Position numbers and translations under genes: made by a program. DNA of 64,000 nt from Trabulsiella odontotermitis. GTDB taxonomy: Bacteria; Pseudomonadota; Gammaproteobacteria; Enterobacterales; Enterobacteriaceae. The stretch covers positions 207 through 64,206 of the forward strand of contig NZ_LIFX01000002.1 in the NCBI RefSeq assembly GCF_001297775.1, written 5' to 3'. The first letter of the stretch is position 1. Each line of letters starts with the position of its first letter. This document shows, piece by piece, positions 50,801 to 63,641 of the stretch. The notes below the pieces were generated by a model that made no database searches, was not told the origin of the DNA, and worked only from the letters and a program-made list of their open reading frames with translations.

Positions 50801-51610
50801 ATGAGTAGCACCGATTCTTCCGCAGATAAGCGAATCACCGGGACCAGTGAAAGGCGGGAACAGATCATCCAGCGATTACGCCAGCAGGGAAGCGTTCAGG
50901 TGAACGATCTTTCTGCGCTGTTCGGCGTATCAACGGTGACGATCCGTAACGATCTGGCGTTTCTGGAAAGACAAGGTATTGCGGTGCGCGCCTATGGCGG
51001 CGCGCTGATTTGCGACAGCACTACGTCAGGGCTTGAACCCTCCGTTGAAGATAAAAGCTCGCTGAATACCGCGCTAAAACGCCGTATCGCCAGCGCCGCA
51101 GCAGAGCTGATCCAGCCCGGCCACCGGGTGATCCTCGATTCCGGGACCACCACGTATGAACTTGCCCGCATCATGCGCCATCACCAGAATGTTATCGCCA
51201 TGACCAACGGCATGAACGTCGGTACGGCGTTGCTGGAAGCAGAAGGGGTGGAACTGTTAATGACCGGCGGGCACCTGCGCCGTCAGTCGCTCTCGTTTTA
51301 TGGCGATCAGGCGGAACAGTCGCTGCTGAATTATCACTTCGACATGCTGTTTCTTGGCGTCGATGCCATTGATATTGAACGCGGCGTGAGTACCCATAAT
51401 GAAGATGAAGCGCGGCTCAACCGCCGCATGTGTGAAGTGGCTGATCGCATTATCGTGATCACCGACTCCAGCAAATTCAATCACTCCAGCCTGCATAAGA
51501 TCATCGATACGCAGCGCATCGACATGGTGATTACCGACGATGGCGTTCCGGCGGACAGCCTGAAGGAATTACAGCGGGTAGGTATCGAAGTGGTGCTGGT
51601 GCGGGAGTAA
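50801..51610 (+). CDS. agaR: aga regulon repressor AgaR
   Basis: 269-residue DeoR-family repressor. The N-terminal helix-turn-helix (residues 20-70: [38 protein letters not shown]) is followed by a sugar-phosphate-binding DeoRC domain with [10 protein letters not shown] and GVDAID. It controls both aga transcription units through the CTTTCGTTTY sites. It is divergent from kbaZ. The stretch after it lacks prlF-yhaV, which E. coli has there as recalled. Confidence 0.96.
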   Translation: MSSTDSSADKRITGTSERREQIIQRLRQQGSVQVNDLSALFGVSTVTIRNDLAFLERQGIAVRAYGGALICDSTTSGLEPSVEDKSSLNTALKRRIASAAAELIQPGHRVILDSGTTTYELARIMRHHQNVIAMTNGMNVGTALLEAEGVELLMTGGHLRRQSLSFYGDQAEQSLLNYHFDMLFLGVDAIDIERGVSTHNEDEARLNRRMCEVADRIIVITDSSKFNHSSLHKIIDTQRIDMVITDDGVPADSLKELQRVGIEVVLVRE

Positions 51611-51618
51611 ACGCGCAA

Positions 51619-51643
51619 CGCCCGGCAAAGGGGTTGCCGGGCG
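51619..51643. terminator. Hairpin after agaR
   Basis: Perfect ten-base stem CGCCCGGCAA/TTGCCGGGCG with a five-base loop, nine bases past the agaR stop codon. The following TCATCTCC is a weak T-tract. A REP unit follows directly. Confidence 0.75.
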
Positions 51644-51650
51644 TCATCTC

Positions 51651-51683
51651 CTGTAGGCCGGGTAAGCGCAGCGCCACCCGGCG
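51651..51683. repeat. REP element
   Basis: CTGTAGGCCGGGTAAGCGCA...CCACCCGGC is a REP unit in the gap between convergent agaR and garD. Confidence 0.85.
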
Positions 51684-51691
51684 AAGCATCA

Positions 51692-53263
51692 TCAGGTCAC
51701 TGGCGCCGGGTTAAACACCGCCAGCTGATTGTGCAGGCCCCATTGATCCGAGAAGGTTTTCTTGCGGCCGCTCGCCACATCCAGAATGAAGTGGAACAGC
51801 TTCCAGCCCACATCTTCAATGGTTTCGTCGCCGGTGGCGATGGTGCCTGCATTGATATCCATCAGATCATACCAGCGGTTTGCCAGTTCGGTGCGTGTCG
51901 CCATTTTGATGACGGGAACCGCCATCAGCCCATATGGCGTGCCGCGACCGGTGGTGAACACCTGAACGGTAATGCCTGATGCCACCTGCTGGGTGCCACA
52001 GACGAAATCGCTGGCGGGTGTGGCCGCATAAATCAGCCCGCGTTTTGTCGGGCGCTGGCCCGGGGAGAGCACCTCGACGATGGCGCTTTTACCGGATTTC
52101 GCGATAGAACCCAGCGCTTTCTCAACAACGTTGGCCAGACCGCCTTTCTTGTTGCCGGGCGATGGATTCGCGCTGCGGTCGGTTTGCCCCATATCGAGAT
52201 AGTTATCGTACCAGGCCATCTCTTCAAGCAGCCGTTTGCCGACTTCTTCGTTAACGGCACGCGGCGTCAGCAGATGGATGGCATCACGCACTTCGGTCAC
52301 TTCTGAGAACATGACTGTGGCGCCACAACGAACCAGCAGGTCGGAAGCATAACCCACGGCCGGGTTGGCGGTGACGCCGGAAAACGCGTCGCTACCGCCG
52401 CACTGCATCCCTACTACCAGTTCAGAGGCCGGGCAGGTTTCGCGCTGGCGCTGGTTGAGTTTCGCCAGATGCCGCTCCGCCACCTGCAAAATGTCGACGA
52501 CCATTGAGCGGAAACCGACGTGCTGTTCATCCTGCAAACGCACAATGCTGGCGTCTTCAACCGGAATGGGCTGCACGTCTTCCGTACCTTGCAACAAACG
52601 CTCCGGTTGTAGCTTTTCACAACCCAGGCCGATCACCATTACCTCGCCGCCAAAATTAGGGTTGAGGGCAATATTGTGGATGGTGCGAATTGGCACCACT
52701 GCGGCAGGCGCGTTAATGGCGACACCGCAGCCATATAAATGATTCAGCCCGACAACGCCGTCCACGTTCGGGTATTTCGGCAGCAGATCACGCTCGATAA
52801 GCTTAACCACGTAATCGACGACGCCCGCCACGCAATGCACGCTGGTGGTAATGCCGAGCAGATTTTTGGTGCCCACGCTGCCATCGGCGTTGCGATAGCC
52901 TTCAAACGTGAAGCCCTCCAGCGGCGGCAGCGGTTCAGGCACGCGGGTCGCCAGCGGCAGGGTATTCAGCGGCGGCGCCTCTGGTAGCTCGACCAGCGAT
53001 TCGTCAATCCAGCTGCCTCTGGCGATGGGGCGAACCGCATAGCCGATCACTTCGCCATAGCGAATGATTTCACCGTGCTGCGGAATATCGACAAGGGCGA
53101 CTTTATGGCCTTGCGGAATATGTTCAATCAGCTCCAGCCCATCAGAAAAACGGGTGCCTGCTTTCAGGCCATTATCATTGACAATAATTGCCACATTATC
53201 GGTGTCATGCACTTTTATATAAAACGCAGTGGGTGGCGTTTGTCGAATTTCAATATCAGCCAT
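51692..53263 (-). CDS. garD: Galactarate dehydratase GarD
   Basis: 523-residue enzyme of the UxaA/altronate dehydratase family. It converts galactarate to 5-keto-4-deoxy-glucarate. An N-terminal SAF-like domain (about 1-95) precedes the UxaA core. Conserved stretches include [23 protein letters not shown] and [13 protein letters not shown], whose cysteines and acidic residues bind the metal. It is divergent from garP, with a CRP-type site about 100 bases upstream. Confidence 0.96.
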   Translation of the reverse strand: MADIEIRQTPPTAFYIKVHDTDNVAIIVNDNGLKAGTRFSDGLELIEHIPQGHKVALVDIPQHGEIIRYGEVIGYAVRPIARGSWIDESLVELPEAPPLNTLPLATRVPEPLPPLEGFTFEGYRNADGSVGTKNLLGITTSVHCVAGVVDYVVKLIERDLLPKYPNVDGVVGLNHLYGCGVAINAPAAVVPIRTIHNIALNPNFGGEVMVIGLGCEKLQPERLLQGTEDVQPIPVEDASIVRLQDEQHVGFRSMVVDILQVAERHLAKLNQRQRETCPASELVVGMQCGGSDAFSGVTANPAVGYASDLLVRCGATVMFSEVTEVRDAIHLLTPRAVNEEVGKRLLEEMAWYDNYLDMGQTDRSANPSPGNKKGGLANVVEKALGSIAKSGKSAIVEVLSPGQRPTKRGLIYAATPASDFVCGTQQVASGITVQVFTTGRGTPYGLMAVPVIKMATRTELANRWYDLMDINAGTIATGDETIEDVGWKLFHFILDVASGRKKTFSDQWGLHNQLAVFNPAPVT

Positions 53264-53655
53264 TGTCCAGTATTCTCCAGCGAAGCGATAGATAATATCA
53301 TGTCTAAAAATAACGGCTCTGTATTTTTAAAATAAGAATGTCAGGAGTTGAGCGGTAATATTGTGATCGAGATCACTCATTATCGCGGCGCTATGCCCCG
53401 CAAGGCGGGCAATCATCGGATCTGTGGAACAGCGCCCACAGGTGTGTGCAGTTGCCAGAAAACCTGTTCTTAACGGATGTGTTTCTTGTGTACCTGCACA
53501 GTGTATTACGCCTGAACGCTGATTATACTGAATCACGATTTAATGGTTTTTTTTCTGCACGTAGATATTACCTGCTATCGATAAATAATCTGCAAAGCCG
53601 CACCTGAGTCATAAATAAATAATAGAGAAGGTGTGTTGTACCCGAGGATAAATAA
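53264..53655. promoter_or_regulatory. Regulatory gap between garD and garP with a CRP site
   Basis: The gap of 392 bases holds a strong CRP-like palindrome TGTGA-TCGAGA-TCACT (53362-53377), with one departure from consensus, and a minor hairpin CTGTGG/CCACAG (53422-53441). In E. coli the gar genes are activated by CdaR and depend on CRP; I could not place a CdaR site with confidence. No gene is supported here. Confidence 0.75.
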
Positions 53656-54990
53656 ATGATGCTGGATACTGAAGTAGATACTAAAAAAGGCATGCATACC
53701 CGTTATTTAATATTGCTGATTATCTTTATTGTGACGGCGGTGAACTATGCCGATCGCGCCACCCTGTCGATTGCGGGCACGGACGTGGCGAAAGAATTAC
53801 AACTGAGCGCGGTGACAATGGGATACATCTTCTCCGCGTTTGGCTGGTCGTATCTGCTGATGCAGATCCCCGGCGGCTGGCTGCTCGATAAGTTTGGCTC
53901 GAAAAAAGTCTATACCTGGAGCCTCTTTTTCTGGTCGCTGTTTACCTTTCTGCAGGGCTTCGTCGATATGTTCCCGCTGGCATGGGCGGCAGTCTCCATG
54001 TTCTGTATGCGCTTCATGCTCGGTTTCTCCGAAGCGCCGTCGTTTCCTGCGAATGCCCGTATTGTCGCCGCCTGGTTCCCGACCAAAGAGCGCGGCACCG
54101 CCTCAGCTATCTTTAACTCGGCGCAGTATTTCTCGCTCGCTATCTTCTCGCCGCTGCTGGGCTGGCTGACTTTCGCGTGGGGCTGGGAACATGTCTTTAC
54201 CGTCATGGGCGTCATCGGTTTTGTGCTGACCGCAGTATGGATCAAGTTCATTCATAACCCAACCGAACACCCACGGATGTCGGAAAAAGAACTGAAATTC
54301 ATCTCTGAAGGCGGCGCGGTGGTCGATATGGACCACAAAAAACCGGGTGAGAGCGCGGCAAAAGGGCCGAAACTGGACTACATCCGCCAGTTGCTGAGTA
54401 ACCGCATGATGCTGGGTGTGTTCTTCGGTCAGTACTTTATCAATACCATTACCTGGTTCTTCCTGACCTGGTTCCCGATTTACCTGGTACAGGAGAAGGG
54501 CATGTCGATTTTAAAAGTCGGCTTCGTCGCTTCGATTCCGGCTTTGTGTGGTTTCGCCGGTGGTGTGCTGGGTGGCGTGTTCTCGGATTATCTGCTGAAA
54601 CGCGGCGCTTCGCTGACGCTGGCCCGTAAGCTGCCGATTGTGCTGGGAATGCTGCTAGCATCAACGATCATTCTGTGTAACTACACCGATAATACCACGC
54701 TGGTGGTGACTCTGATGGCGCTGGCGTTCTTCGGTAAAGGTTTTGGCGCACTGGGCTGGCCGGTGATTTCCGATACCGCGCCGAAAGAGATTGTTGGCCT
54801 GTGCGGCGGTGTGTTTAACGTATTTGGTAACGTCGCGTCCATCGTCACGCCGCTGGTGATTGGCTATCTGGTCAGCGAACTGCACTCGTTCAACATGGCG
54901 CTGGTCTTCGTCGGCTGCTCCGCCCTGATGGCGATGGTCTGCTACCTGTTCGTGGTGGGCGACATTAAACGTATGGAATTGCAGCAATAA
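53656..54990 (+). CDS. garP: Galactarate/glucarate/glycerate transporter GarP
   Basis: 444-residue major facilitator permease of the anion:cation symporter family that takes up galactarate and related sugar acids. Twelve membrane helices are visible. The family signature includes [16 protein letters not shown] in helix 1 and [14 protein letters not shown] in the loop after helix 2. It is first in garPLRK; garL follows 13-16 bases later. Confidence 0.96.
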   Translation: MMLDTEVDTKKGMHTRYLILLIIFIVTAVNYADRATLSIAGTDVAKELQLSAVTMGYIFSAFGWSYLLMQIPGGWLLDKFGSKKVYTWSLFFWSLFTFLQGFVDMFPLAWAAVSMFCMRFMLGFSEAPSFPANARIVAAWFPTKERGTASAIFNSAQYFSLAIFSPLLGWLTFAWGWEHVFTVMGVIGFVLTAVWIKFIHNPTEHPRMSEKELKFISEGGAVVDMDHKKPGESAAKGPKLDYIRQLLSNRMMLGVFFGQYFINTITWFFLTWFPIYLVQEKGMSILKVGFVASIPALCGFAGGVLGGVFSDYLLKRGASLTLARKLPIVLGMLLASTIILCNYTDNTTLVVTLMALAFFGKGFGALGWPVISDTAPKEIVGLCGGVFNVFGNVASIVTPLVIGYLVSELHSFNMALVFVGCSALMAMVCYLFVVGDIKRMELQQ

Positions 54991-55006
54991 GCAAAAGGTA
55001 CAGATG

Positions 55007-55777
55007 ATGAACAACGATATCTTCCCGAACAAATTCAAAGCGGCGCTGGCGGCACAGCAGGTACAGATTGGCTGCTGGTCTGCGCTGGCGAACCCCATCA
55101 GTACCGAAGTGCTGGGTCTGGCGGGCTTTGACTGGCTGGTTCTGGATGGCGAGCACGCGCCGAACGACGTCACGACGTTTATTCCGCAACTGATGGCGCT
55201 GAAGGGAAGCGCCAGCGCGCCAGTGGTACGCGTGCCGACCAATGAGCCGGTCATTATCAAGCGCTTGCTGGATATCGGTTTCTATAACTTCCTGATCCCG
55301 TTTGTTGAAACCGAAGAGGAAGCGGTGCGTGCGGTGGCATCGACCCGCTATCCGCCAGAGGGCATTCGCGGTGTTTCCGTTTCTCATCGCGCCAACATGT
55401 TTGGCACTGTGGCGGACTACTTCGCGCAGTCAAACCGCAACATCACCGTGCTGGTGCAGATTGAAAGTCAGACCGGCGTGGACAACGTAGACGCCATCGC
55501 GGCAACCCCTGGTGTGGACGGCATTTTCGTCGGCCCGAGTGATTTAGCGGCGGCGCTGGGCCATCTCGGCAATGCCTCGCACCCGGAGGTGCAGAAATGC
55601 ATTCAGCATATTTTCGCGCGAGCTAAAGCGCACGGGAAACCGTCCGGCATTCTGGCGCCGGTGGATGCCGACGCACGCCGTTACCTGGAATGGGGTGCCA
55701 CTTTTGTGGCCGTGGGCAGTGACTTAGGCGTGTTCCGTTCCGCCACGCAAAAGCTGGCAGATGCCTTCAAAAAATAA
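55007..55777 (+). CDS. garL: 5-keto-4-deoxy-D-glucarate aldolase GarL
   Basis: 256-residue class II aldolase of the HpcH/HpaI family. It splits 5-keto-4-deoxy-glucarate to pyruvate and tartronate semialdehyde. Motifs are [15 protein letters not shown], the metal ligands Glu in VQIESQTG and Asp in [12 protein letters not shown]. Two adjacent ATGs exist; the second (55007) gives the E. coli length and better spacing from AAAGGT. Confidence 0.95.
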   Translation: MNNDIFPNKFKAALAAQQVQIGCWSALANPISTEVLGLAGFDWLVLDGEHAPNDVTTFIPQLMALKGSASAPVVRVPTNEPVIIKRLLDIGFYNFLIPFVETEEEAVRAVASTRYPPEGIRGVSVSHRANMFGTVADYFAQSNRNITVLVQIESQTGVDNVDAIAATPGVDGIFVGPSDLAAALGHLGNASHPEVQKCIQHIFARAKAHGKPSGILAPVDADARRYLEWGATFVAVGSDLGVFRSATQKLADAFKK

Positions 55778-55804
55778 CCACCGACTGAACAGAGAGAGAC
55801 AGTT

Positions 55805-56695
55805 ATGACGACGAAAGTAGGTTTCATCGGCCTCGGCATCATGGGAAAACCCATGAGCAAAAACCTCCTGAAAGCAGGATATTCACTGGTGGTCTCTGAC
55901 CGTAATTCTGACGCCATCGCCGAGGTGATTGCCGCCGGGGCGGAAACCGCCGCCACACCAAAAGCCATTGCTGAACAGTGCGATGTGATTATCACCATGC
56001 TGCCGAACTCGCCGCATGTGAAAGAAGTGGCGCTGGGTGAAAACGGCATTATTGACGGCGCGCGTCCGGGGACGGTGTTGATCGACATGAGTTCTATCGC
56101 TCCGCTGGCCAGCCGCGAAATCAGTGAAGCGCTGAAGGCAAAAGGCGTTGAGATGCTTGATGCGCCGGTCAGCGGTGGTGAGCCAAAAGCGATTGATGGC
56201 ACGCTCTCCGTGATGGTGGGAGGTGATAAAGCCGTTTTTGACAAATACTACGACCTGATGAAAGCGATGGCGGGCTCGGTGGTGCATACCGGCGACATCG
56301 GCGCGGGCAACGTCACCAAACTGGCAAACCAGGTCATCGTCGCGCTGAATATCGCGGCCATGTCTGAAGCGCTGAGCCTGGCGACAAAAGCGGGCGTTAA
56401 CCCGGATCTGGTCTATCAGGCGATCCGCGGCGGACTGGCGGGCAGCACCGTGCTGGATGCGAAAGCACCGATGGTGATGGATCGCAACTTCAAACCGGGT
56501 TTCCGTATTGATCTGCATATTAAGGATCTGTCGAATGCGCTGGACACCTCGCACGGTGTTGGCGCCCAGTTGCCGCTGACCGCCGCCGTCATGGAAATGA
56601 TGCAGGCGCTGCGTGCCGATGGTCTTGGCACCGCCGACCACAGCGCGCTGGCGTGCTATTACGAAAAACTGGCAAAAGTGGAAATTACTCGCTAA
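55805..56695 (+). CDS. garR: Tartronate semialdehyde reductase GarR
   Basis: 296-residue NAD-dependent beta-hydroxyacid dehydrogenase that reduces tartronate semialdehyde to D-glycerate. The N-terminal Rossmann motif is GFIGLGIMGKPMSKNL, the substrate motif is DAPVSGGEPKAIDGTL, and the catalytic lysine is in GNVTKLANQ (about residue 171). It lies 27 bases after garL. Confidence 0.96.
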   Translation: MTTKVGFIGLGIMGKPMSKNLLKAGYSLVVSDRNSDAIAEVIAAGAETAATPKAIAEQCDVIITMLPNSPHVKEVALGENGIIDGARPGTVLIDMSSIAPLASREISEALKAKGVEMLDAPVSGGEPKAIDGTLSVMVGGDKAVFDKYYDLMKAMAGSVVHTGDIGAGNVTKLANQVIVALNIAAMSEALSLATKAGVNPDLVYQAIRGGLAGSTVLDAKAPMVMDRNFKPGFRIDLHIKDLSNALDTSHGVGAQLPLTAAVMEMMQALRADGLGTADHSALACYYEKLAKVEITR

Positions 56696-56790
56696 GCGCG
56701 AGAGGCCCGGTAAAGCAGCTTTTACCGGGTCAGCAGCCAGGTCGGAAAAGTAAAACGCCTTTCGGCGTTGTGTGGTAACAGGCTACTACT

Positions 56791-57936
56791 ATGAAAATCG
56801 TCATCGCCCCAGACTCGTATAAAGAAAGCCTTTCTGCCACTGAGGTAGCGCAGGCAATAGAAAAAGGATTTCGGGAAATCTTTCCTGATGCACAGTATGT
56901 CAAAGTGCCGGTCGCCGATGGTGGGGAAGGTACCGTCGAGGCGATGATAGCCGCCACGCAGGGTACTGCAATGACCGCGCACGTCACCGGCCCGCTGGGC
57001 GAACCCGTGGAGGCGATGTGGGGCATTTCCGGCGACGGGCATACGGCGTTTATTGAAATGGCGGCCGCCAGCGGACTGGCACTGGTGCCGCCCGCGCAAC
57101 GTAACCCGCTACTTACGACGTCGCGCGGAACCGGAGAACTCATTTTGCAGGCGCTGGATCATGGCGCGCAGAACATCATCATCGGTATTGGCGGCAGCGC
57201 CACCAATGACGGTGGCGCAGGCATGATGCAGGCGTTAGGCGCGTCGTTGTGCGATGCAAACGGGACGGCGATCGGCTTTGGCGGCGGTTGCCTGATGAGC
57301 CTGAATGCGATCGATCTTTCGCAGTTAGATGCCCGGCTGAAAACCTGTTCGATCCGCGTGGCCTGCGACGTGACCAACCCGTTGATCGGCGATCGCGGCG
57401 CATCGCGGATCTTTGGCCCGCAGAAAGGGGCTTCCGAGGCGATGATCGCCGAGCTGGATCGCAATCTTGAACACTATGCGGAAGTGATCAAAAAATCGCT
57501 GCGCATTGATGTGAAAGAGGTGCCCGGCGCCGGTGCGGCAGGCGGCATGGGCGCGGCGCTGATGGCGTTTTTAGGCGCCGAACTGCGAAGCGGCATTGAG
57601 ATTGTCACCCAGGCGCTGAACCTGGAAGAGCACATTCATGACTGCTCTCTGGTGATTACCGGCGAAGGCCGTCTCGACAGCCAGAGCATTCATGGCAAAG
57701 TGCCGGTGGGCGTGGCGAGCGTGGCGAAAAAATACCACAAGCCGGTGATCGGCATTGCGGGCAGCCTGACGCACGATGTGGGCGTGGTGCATCAGCACGG
57801 CATCGATGCGGTGTTCAGCGTTTTAACCAGCATCAGCACGCTGGAGGAGGCGTTCCGAGGGGCATTTGATAACATTTATCGCGCGTCGCGTAATATCGCC
57901 GCCACGCTGCGCGTAGGGATGATGACAGAAGGGTGA
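56791..57936 (+). CDS. garK: Glycerate 2-kinase GarK
   Basis: 381-residue glycerate kinase of the GlxK/GarK family that phosphorylates D-glycerate to 2-phosphoglycerate, feeding glycolysis. It starts KIVIAPDSYKESLSATEVA, with GIGGSATNDGGAGMMQALGA and VPGAGAAGGMGAAL as further family motifs. It ends the garPLRK run. The rnpB promoter -35 element overlaps its stop codon. Confidence 0.96.
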   Translation: MKIVIAPDSYKESLSATEVAQAIEKGFREIFPDAQYVKVPVADGGEGTVEAMIAATQGTAMTAHVTGPLGEPVEAMWGISGDGHTAFIEMAAASGLALVPPAQRNPLLTTSRGTGELILQALDHGAQNIIIGIGGSATNDGGAGMMQALGASLCDANGTAIGFGGGCLMSLNAIDLSQLDARLKTCSIRVACDVTNPLIGDRGASRIFGPQKGASEAMIAELDRNLEHYAEVIKKSLRIDVKEVPGAGAAGGMGAALMAFLGAELRSGIEIVTQALNLEEHIHDCSLVITGEGRLDSQSIHGKVPVGVASVAKKYHKPVIGIAGSLTHDVGVVHQHGIDAVFSVLTSISTLEEAFRGAFDNIYRASRNIAATLRVGMMTEG

Positions 57937-57961
57937 CATTGGCGTGCAAACCCTCTATACT
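57933..57961 (+). promoter_or_regulatory. rnpB promoter
   Basis: -35 GTGACA (57933-57938), a 17-base spacer and -10 TATACT (57956-57961). A GC-rich discriminator GCGCGCC leads to the RNA start at 57969, as in growth-rate-controlled stable RNA promoters. The -35 overlaps the garK stop codon. Confidence 0.85.
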
Positions 57962-57968
57962 GCGCGCC

Positions 57969-58345
<377 letters not shown>

Positions 58346-58350
58346 ATTTG

Positions 58351-58373
58351 AAAACCCGCTTCGGCGGGTTTTT
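58351..58373 (+). terminator. rnpB terminator
   Basis: AACCCGC-TTCG-GCGGGTT hairpin (58353-58370) with a stable TTCG tetraloop, followed by TTTT. It lies just after the mature RNase P RNA end. Confidence 0.93.
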
Positions 58374-58841
58374 CATTTTCCCCTTCAGACTTTTTGCCGC
58401 ATTTGCGACAAACTCCACAAATCTGTCGTCAACGCATTCTTTCGCAGTTTCTTATTCTGCAGGCCAGCAAAGTAACCTTGAGAATTACCTTAAAATGCCA
58501 AAAAAACAGGTGTTACGTTTTTGTTCGCGTTGTTTCGGTTTTGTTGGGTGAATTCATAGCCAAATGATAATGACATATTAACTTGAATGTATATTTAACA
58601 ATTTTATGTGACCTGTGGCTAATTTAATCGTCGCGGCTGTCATATTTTCTTAGATTATTTTATAAATTAAAAAATAAATGCACTCAAAACCGCTTAGGAA
58701 TTATACGATAATCGATTGAAATATGGCCTTCTTTCCTTGTTGCAAATATAGTTTCGGCGGTGAGCGTTATTGCCATAAAATAAAGTTATTCCCGCTATTT
58801 TTATTGATAAAAGTCAGGCAAAAGTCATTTAGAAAATAATT
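58374..58841. other. AT-rich gap between rnpB and the tdc promoter
   Basis: About 470 bases without a supportable gene, very AT-rich from 58560 on. E. coli K-12 carries yhaB, yhaC and tdcR here as recalled; none of these was recognised. A 67-codon open frame starting at 58348 overlaps the rnpB terminator and has no visible family features. Confidence 0.6.
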
Positions 58842-58924
58842 CAAACAATTGATATTAAAGCATTTAATTGATTTTTTAAACGCGGGATAAACATGTGTTC
58901 CGGCAAATTGTGAGTGATCGCACA
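58842..58924 (+). promoter_or_regulatory. tdcA promoter sites: IHF and CRP
   Basis: CRP-like site TGTGA-GTGATC-GCACA (58909-58924) has one departure from consensus. Upstream, the minus strand reads TATCAATTGTTTG (58842-58854), an exact match to the IHF core WATCAANNNNTTR. The centres are about 68 bases apart. E. coli tdc needs both CRP near -43 and IHF further upstream, so the layout fits. Transcription would start near 58955-58960. Confidence 0.75.
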
Positions 58925-58985
58925 TACCCACGCCTGTTTAATTTAATAGAATTCCGGCCGAAATATGAAATATAGGAAGAGTGAC

Positions 58986-59924
58986 ATGGATAATGTTCTT
59001 CTGCCAAAGACACAACACCTTGTTGTTTTTCAGGAAGTCATTAGAAGCGGCTCAATTGGCTCGGCGGCAAAACAGCTTGGGCTGACTCAACCTGCGGTCA
59101 GTAAGATCATTAACGACATCGAATCCAATTTCGGTATCGAGCTGATGATCCGCAAAAATACCGGCGTAACGCTGACCAGTGCCGGGCAGGTGTTGCTGTC
59201 TTACTCGGAGTCCATTACCCGAGAGATGAAGAACATGGTGAGTGAAATGAACAGCCTCAGCTGCAGCAGCGTGGTTGACGTGTCGTTTGGCTATCCGTCA
59301 CTCATTGGTTTTACGTTTTTGTCCAGCATGATGAAGACGTTTAAAGAGGTGTTCCCGAAAGCGCAGGTTTCGATGTATGAAGCCCAGCTGTCGTCCTTCC
59401 TGCCCGCGCTGCGCGACGGGCGGCTGGATTTCGCTATCGGGACGTTAAGTGAAGATATGCAGTTGCAGGATCTTCATGTCGAGTCGCTGTTTGAATCGGA
59501 GTTTGCCGTGGTGGCCAGTCAGTCCCGAACATGCACCGGTACGACCTCACTGGAGTCGTTAAAAAACGAACAGTGGGTCTTGCCGGACACTAATATGGGA
59601 TACTACAAAGAACTGCTCACCACCCTCCAAAGCCATCACATCAGCACCGACAACATAGTAAAAACCGATTCCGTCGTCACTATCTATAACCTGGTTCTCA
59701 ATGCCAATTTCCTGACGGTGATCCCGTGTGATATGACCGCGCCTTTTGGATCGAATCAGTTTATTACTTTACCCGTTGAGGACGAATTACCCGTAGCACG
59801 TTATGCAGCAATATGGTCCAAGAATTACCGAATTAAAAAATCAGCATCAGTATTAGTTGAATTAGCAAAACAATATTCAGCGCAGGATTGCACAAGGCGA
59901 AGGCGATTTGCAGAAAGCATTTAA
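58986..59924 (+). CDS. tdcA: tdc operon activator TdcA
   Basis: 312-residue LysR-family activator of the anaerobic threonine/serine operon. The N-terminal helix-turn-helix is SGSIGSAAKQLGLTQPAVSKIINDIE. Start ATG 58986 gives the E. coli length; seven more codons are open upstream, but AGGAAGAGTGAC fits this ATG. It is the first gene of tdcABCDE and is itself in the operon, allowing autoactivation. Confidence 0.96.
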   Translation: MDNVLLPKTQHLVVFQEVIRSGSIGSAAKQLGLTQPAVSKIINDIESNFGIELMIRKNTGVTLTSAGQVLLSYSESITREMKNMVSEMNSLSCSSVVDVSFGYPSLIGFTFLSSMMKTFKEVFPKAQVSMYEAQLSSFLPALRDGRLDFAIGTLSEDMQLQDLHVESLFESEFAVVASQSRTCTGTTSLESLKNEQWVLPDTNMGYYKELLTTLQSHHISTDNIVKTDSVVTIYNLVLNANFLTVIPCDMTAPFGSNQFITLPVEDELPVARYAAIWSKNYRIKKSASVLVELAKQYSAQDCTRRRRFAESI

Positions 59925-60027
59925 TTAATTTTTTTTAAAACAACACCCCCCGCGGAGATCTCTGACTGATCTCCGACGGCCCGGTATTATCTGAATTTAG
60001 TGTCACTCTGTATGAGTAGAGGATGAA

Positions 60028-61017
60028 ATGCATATTACATACGATCTCCCGGTCACTCTTGATGATATTCAAACAGCAAAACAAAGACTCGCAGGCAAAA
60101 TTTATAAGACAGGTATGCCGCGTTCTAATTACCTGAGTGAACGTTGTAAAGGTGAAATATATCTCAAGTTTGAGAACATGCAGCGCACGGGATCTTTTAA
60201 AATTCGTGGTGCATTCAACAAACTGAGCTCACTGACCGAAGCCGAACGTCGTAAGGGCGTGGTCGCATGCTCGGCGGGCAACCATGCGCAGGGGGTTTCC
60301 CTCTCCTGCGCGATGCTCGGCATTGATGGCAAAGTGGTGATGCCGAAGGGCGCGCCGAAGTCGAAAGTGGCGGCGACACAGGATTACTCCGCCGAAGTGA
60401 TCCTGCACGGCGACAGCTTCAACGACACCATCGCCAAAGCCAGTGAAATCGTCGAAATGGAAGGCCGGATCTTCATTCCGCCTTACGACGACGCGCACGT
60501 GATTGCAGGTCAGGGAACGATCGGTCTGGAAATCCTGCAGGACCTGTATGACGTCGATAACGTCATTGTGCCCATCGGCGGCGGCGGTTTAATTGCCGGT
60601 ATTGCGACGGCGATTAAATCCATAAACCCGACGATTAAAATTATTGGCGTCCAGTCAGAAAACGTTCATGGCATGGCGGCGTCATTCTATGCCGGTGAAA
60701 TAACTAATCATCGTACCACCGGCACATTAGCGGACGGTTGTGATGTGTCACGTCCGGGTATTTTACCGTTCGAAATTGTGACTGAACTGGTTGACGATAT
60801 TGTTCTGGTCACCGAAGACGAAATTCGCGACAGCATGATTGCACTTATTCAGCGAAATAAAGTAATTACCGAAGGGGCTGGTGCACTGGCGTCTGCGGCA
60901 TTACTGAGTGGTAAACTTGACGATTATATTCAGAAACGTAAAACCGTCAGCATTATTTCCGGCGGTAATATCGATCTGTCCCGCGTTTCACAAATTACCG
61001 GTTTTGTTGGTGCTTAA
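60028..61017 (+). CDS. tdcB: Catabolic threonine dehydratase TdcB
   Basis: 329-residue PLP enzyme that deaminates threonine to 2-oxobutyrate and ammonia, allosterically activated by AMP in E. coli. The PLP lysine is in [12 protein letters not shown] (about residue 58) and the phosphate loop is GGGGLIAG. It lacks the C-terminal regulatory domain of the biosynthetic IlvA. It starts 103 bases after tdcA in the same operon. Confidence 0.97.
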   Translation: MHITYDLPVTLDDIQTAKQRLAGKIYKTGMPRSNYLSERCKGEIYLKFENMQRTGSFKIRGAFNKLSSLTEAERRKGVVACSAGNHAQGVSLSCAMLGIDGKVVMPKGAPKSKVAATQDYSAEVILHGDSFNDTIAKASEIVEMEGRIFIPPYDDAHVIAGQGTIGLEILQDLYDVDNVIVPIGGGGLIAGIATAIKSINPTIKIIGVQSENVHGMAASFYAGEITNHRTTGTLADGCDVSRPGILPFEIVTELVDDIVLVTEDEIRDSMIALIQRNKVITEGAGALASAALLSGKLDDYIQKRKTVSIISGGNIDLSRVSQITGFVGA

Positions 61018-61030
61018 TTATTATTGCTAA

Positions 61031-62371
<1,341 letters not shown>

Positions 62372-62412
62372 TTAACCGAAAAGCTCAGTATCTGGATGAG
62401 CGGAGAAGTAAA

Positions 62413-63621
62413 ATGATGGAATTCCCTGTCGTACTGGTCATTAATTGTGGTTCATCGTCAGTTAAATTTTCGGTGATTGATGTAGAAACGCAGGATGTAT
62501 TGCTGACGGGTATTACAGAAGGTATCAATTCTGAAAAGGCATATTTACGCGTTAATGGAGGTGAGCCGGCATTGCTGGCTCACCAGAATTACGAATGTGC
62601 TTTGAAAGCGATTACCTTCGAACTGGAAAAACGCAATTTAATGAACAGCGTGGCCTTAATTGGTCACCGAATTGCTCACGGCGGCAGTATATTTAACGAA
62701 TCGGTAGTGATCACCGATGAGGTCATTGAACTGATTCGCCAGGTTTCACCCCTGGCGCCGCTGCACAATTTCGCCAACCTGCGCGGCGTGGAATCCGCTC
62801 AGCAACTGTTTCCGGGCGTGAAGCAGGTCGCGGTATTTGATACCAGTTTCCACCAGACCATGGAGCCGGAAGCCTATCTGTATGGTTTACCGTGGCGCTA
62901 TTTTGAGGAGCTTGGCGTTCGCCGCTATGGCTTCCATGGCACATCGCACCGCTATGTCGCGCAACGCGCGCATCGTCTGTTGCGCCTGTCAGAAGAGGAT
63001 TCCGGCGTAGTGATTGCTCACCTCGGCAATGGCGCCTCCATTTGCGCGGTGCGCAACGGCAAGAGCGTGGACACGTCCATGGGCATGACGCCGCTGGAAG
63101 GGCTGATGATGGGCACTCGCTGCGGCGATGTCGATTTCGGCGCCATGGCGTGGATTGCCAGCCAGACCGGGCAGACGCTCGGCGACCTCGAACGGGTGGT
63201 GAATAAAGAGTCCGGCCTGTTAGGTATTTCCGGGTTGTCATCCGATTTACGGGTGCTGGAAAAAGCCTGGCACGAGGGGCATTACCACGCACGGTTAGCC
63301 ATTAAAACATTCGTACACCGTATTGCGCGCCATATTGGTGGACACGCCATGGCGCTGCATCGTCTCGACGGCGTTATTTTCACTGGCGGCATTGGTGAAA
63401 ACTCCACGCTTATTCGCCAGCTGGTTGTCGAACATTTACAGGTTTTCGGCATCGAACTGGATCATGAAAAGAATCAATTACCGGGCAGTGCCGGTGAGCG
63501 AATTATTTCTGCGCCACATTCGCGAATTGCCTGCGCGGTTATTCCTACCAATGAAGAGAAAATGATTGCGCTTGATGCCATTCATTTAGGAAAAATTAAC
63601 GCGACAGCTGAATACGCTTAA
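62413..63621 (+). CDS. tdcD: Propionate/acetate kinase TdcD
   Basis: 402-residue acetokinase-family enzyme that makes ATP from propionyl phosphate (or acetyl phosphate). The family motifs are [45 protein letters not shown] and FTGGIGENS. The first of two adjacent ATGs gives the E. coli length. It lies 41 bases after tdcC. Confidence 0.96.
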   Translation: MMEFPVVLVINCGSSSVKFSVIDVETQDVLLTGITEGINSEKAYLRVNGGEPALLAHQNYECALKAITFELEKRNLMNSVALIGHRIAHGGSIFNESVVITDEVIELIRQVSPLAPLHNFANLRGVESAQQLFPGVKQVAVFDTSFHQTMEPEAYLYGLPWRYFEELGVRRYGFHGTSHRYVAQRAHRLLRLSEEDSGVVIAHLGNGASICAVRNGKSVDTSMGMTPLEGLMMGTRCGDVDFGAMAWIASQTGQTLGDLERVVNKESGLLGISGLSSDLRVLEKAWHEGHYHARLAIKTFVHRIARHIGGHAMALHRLDGVIFTGGIGENSTLIRQLVVEHLQVFGIELDHEKNQLPGSAGERIISAPHSRIACAVIPTNEEKMIALDAIHLGKINATAEYA

Positions 63622-63641
63622 TTTCTAAAGAGAGTAATTTC

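Noticed and set aside
53327-53536. A 69-codon minus-strand open frame in the garD-garP gap
   Set aside because: It covers the CRP site, has no good ribosome site and no similarity I recognise.
58348-58551. A 67-codon open frame after rnpB
   Set aside because: It overlaps the rnpB terminator, has no clear ribosome site, and encodes a Phe-rich sequence without family features.
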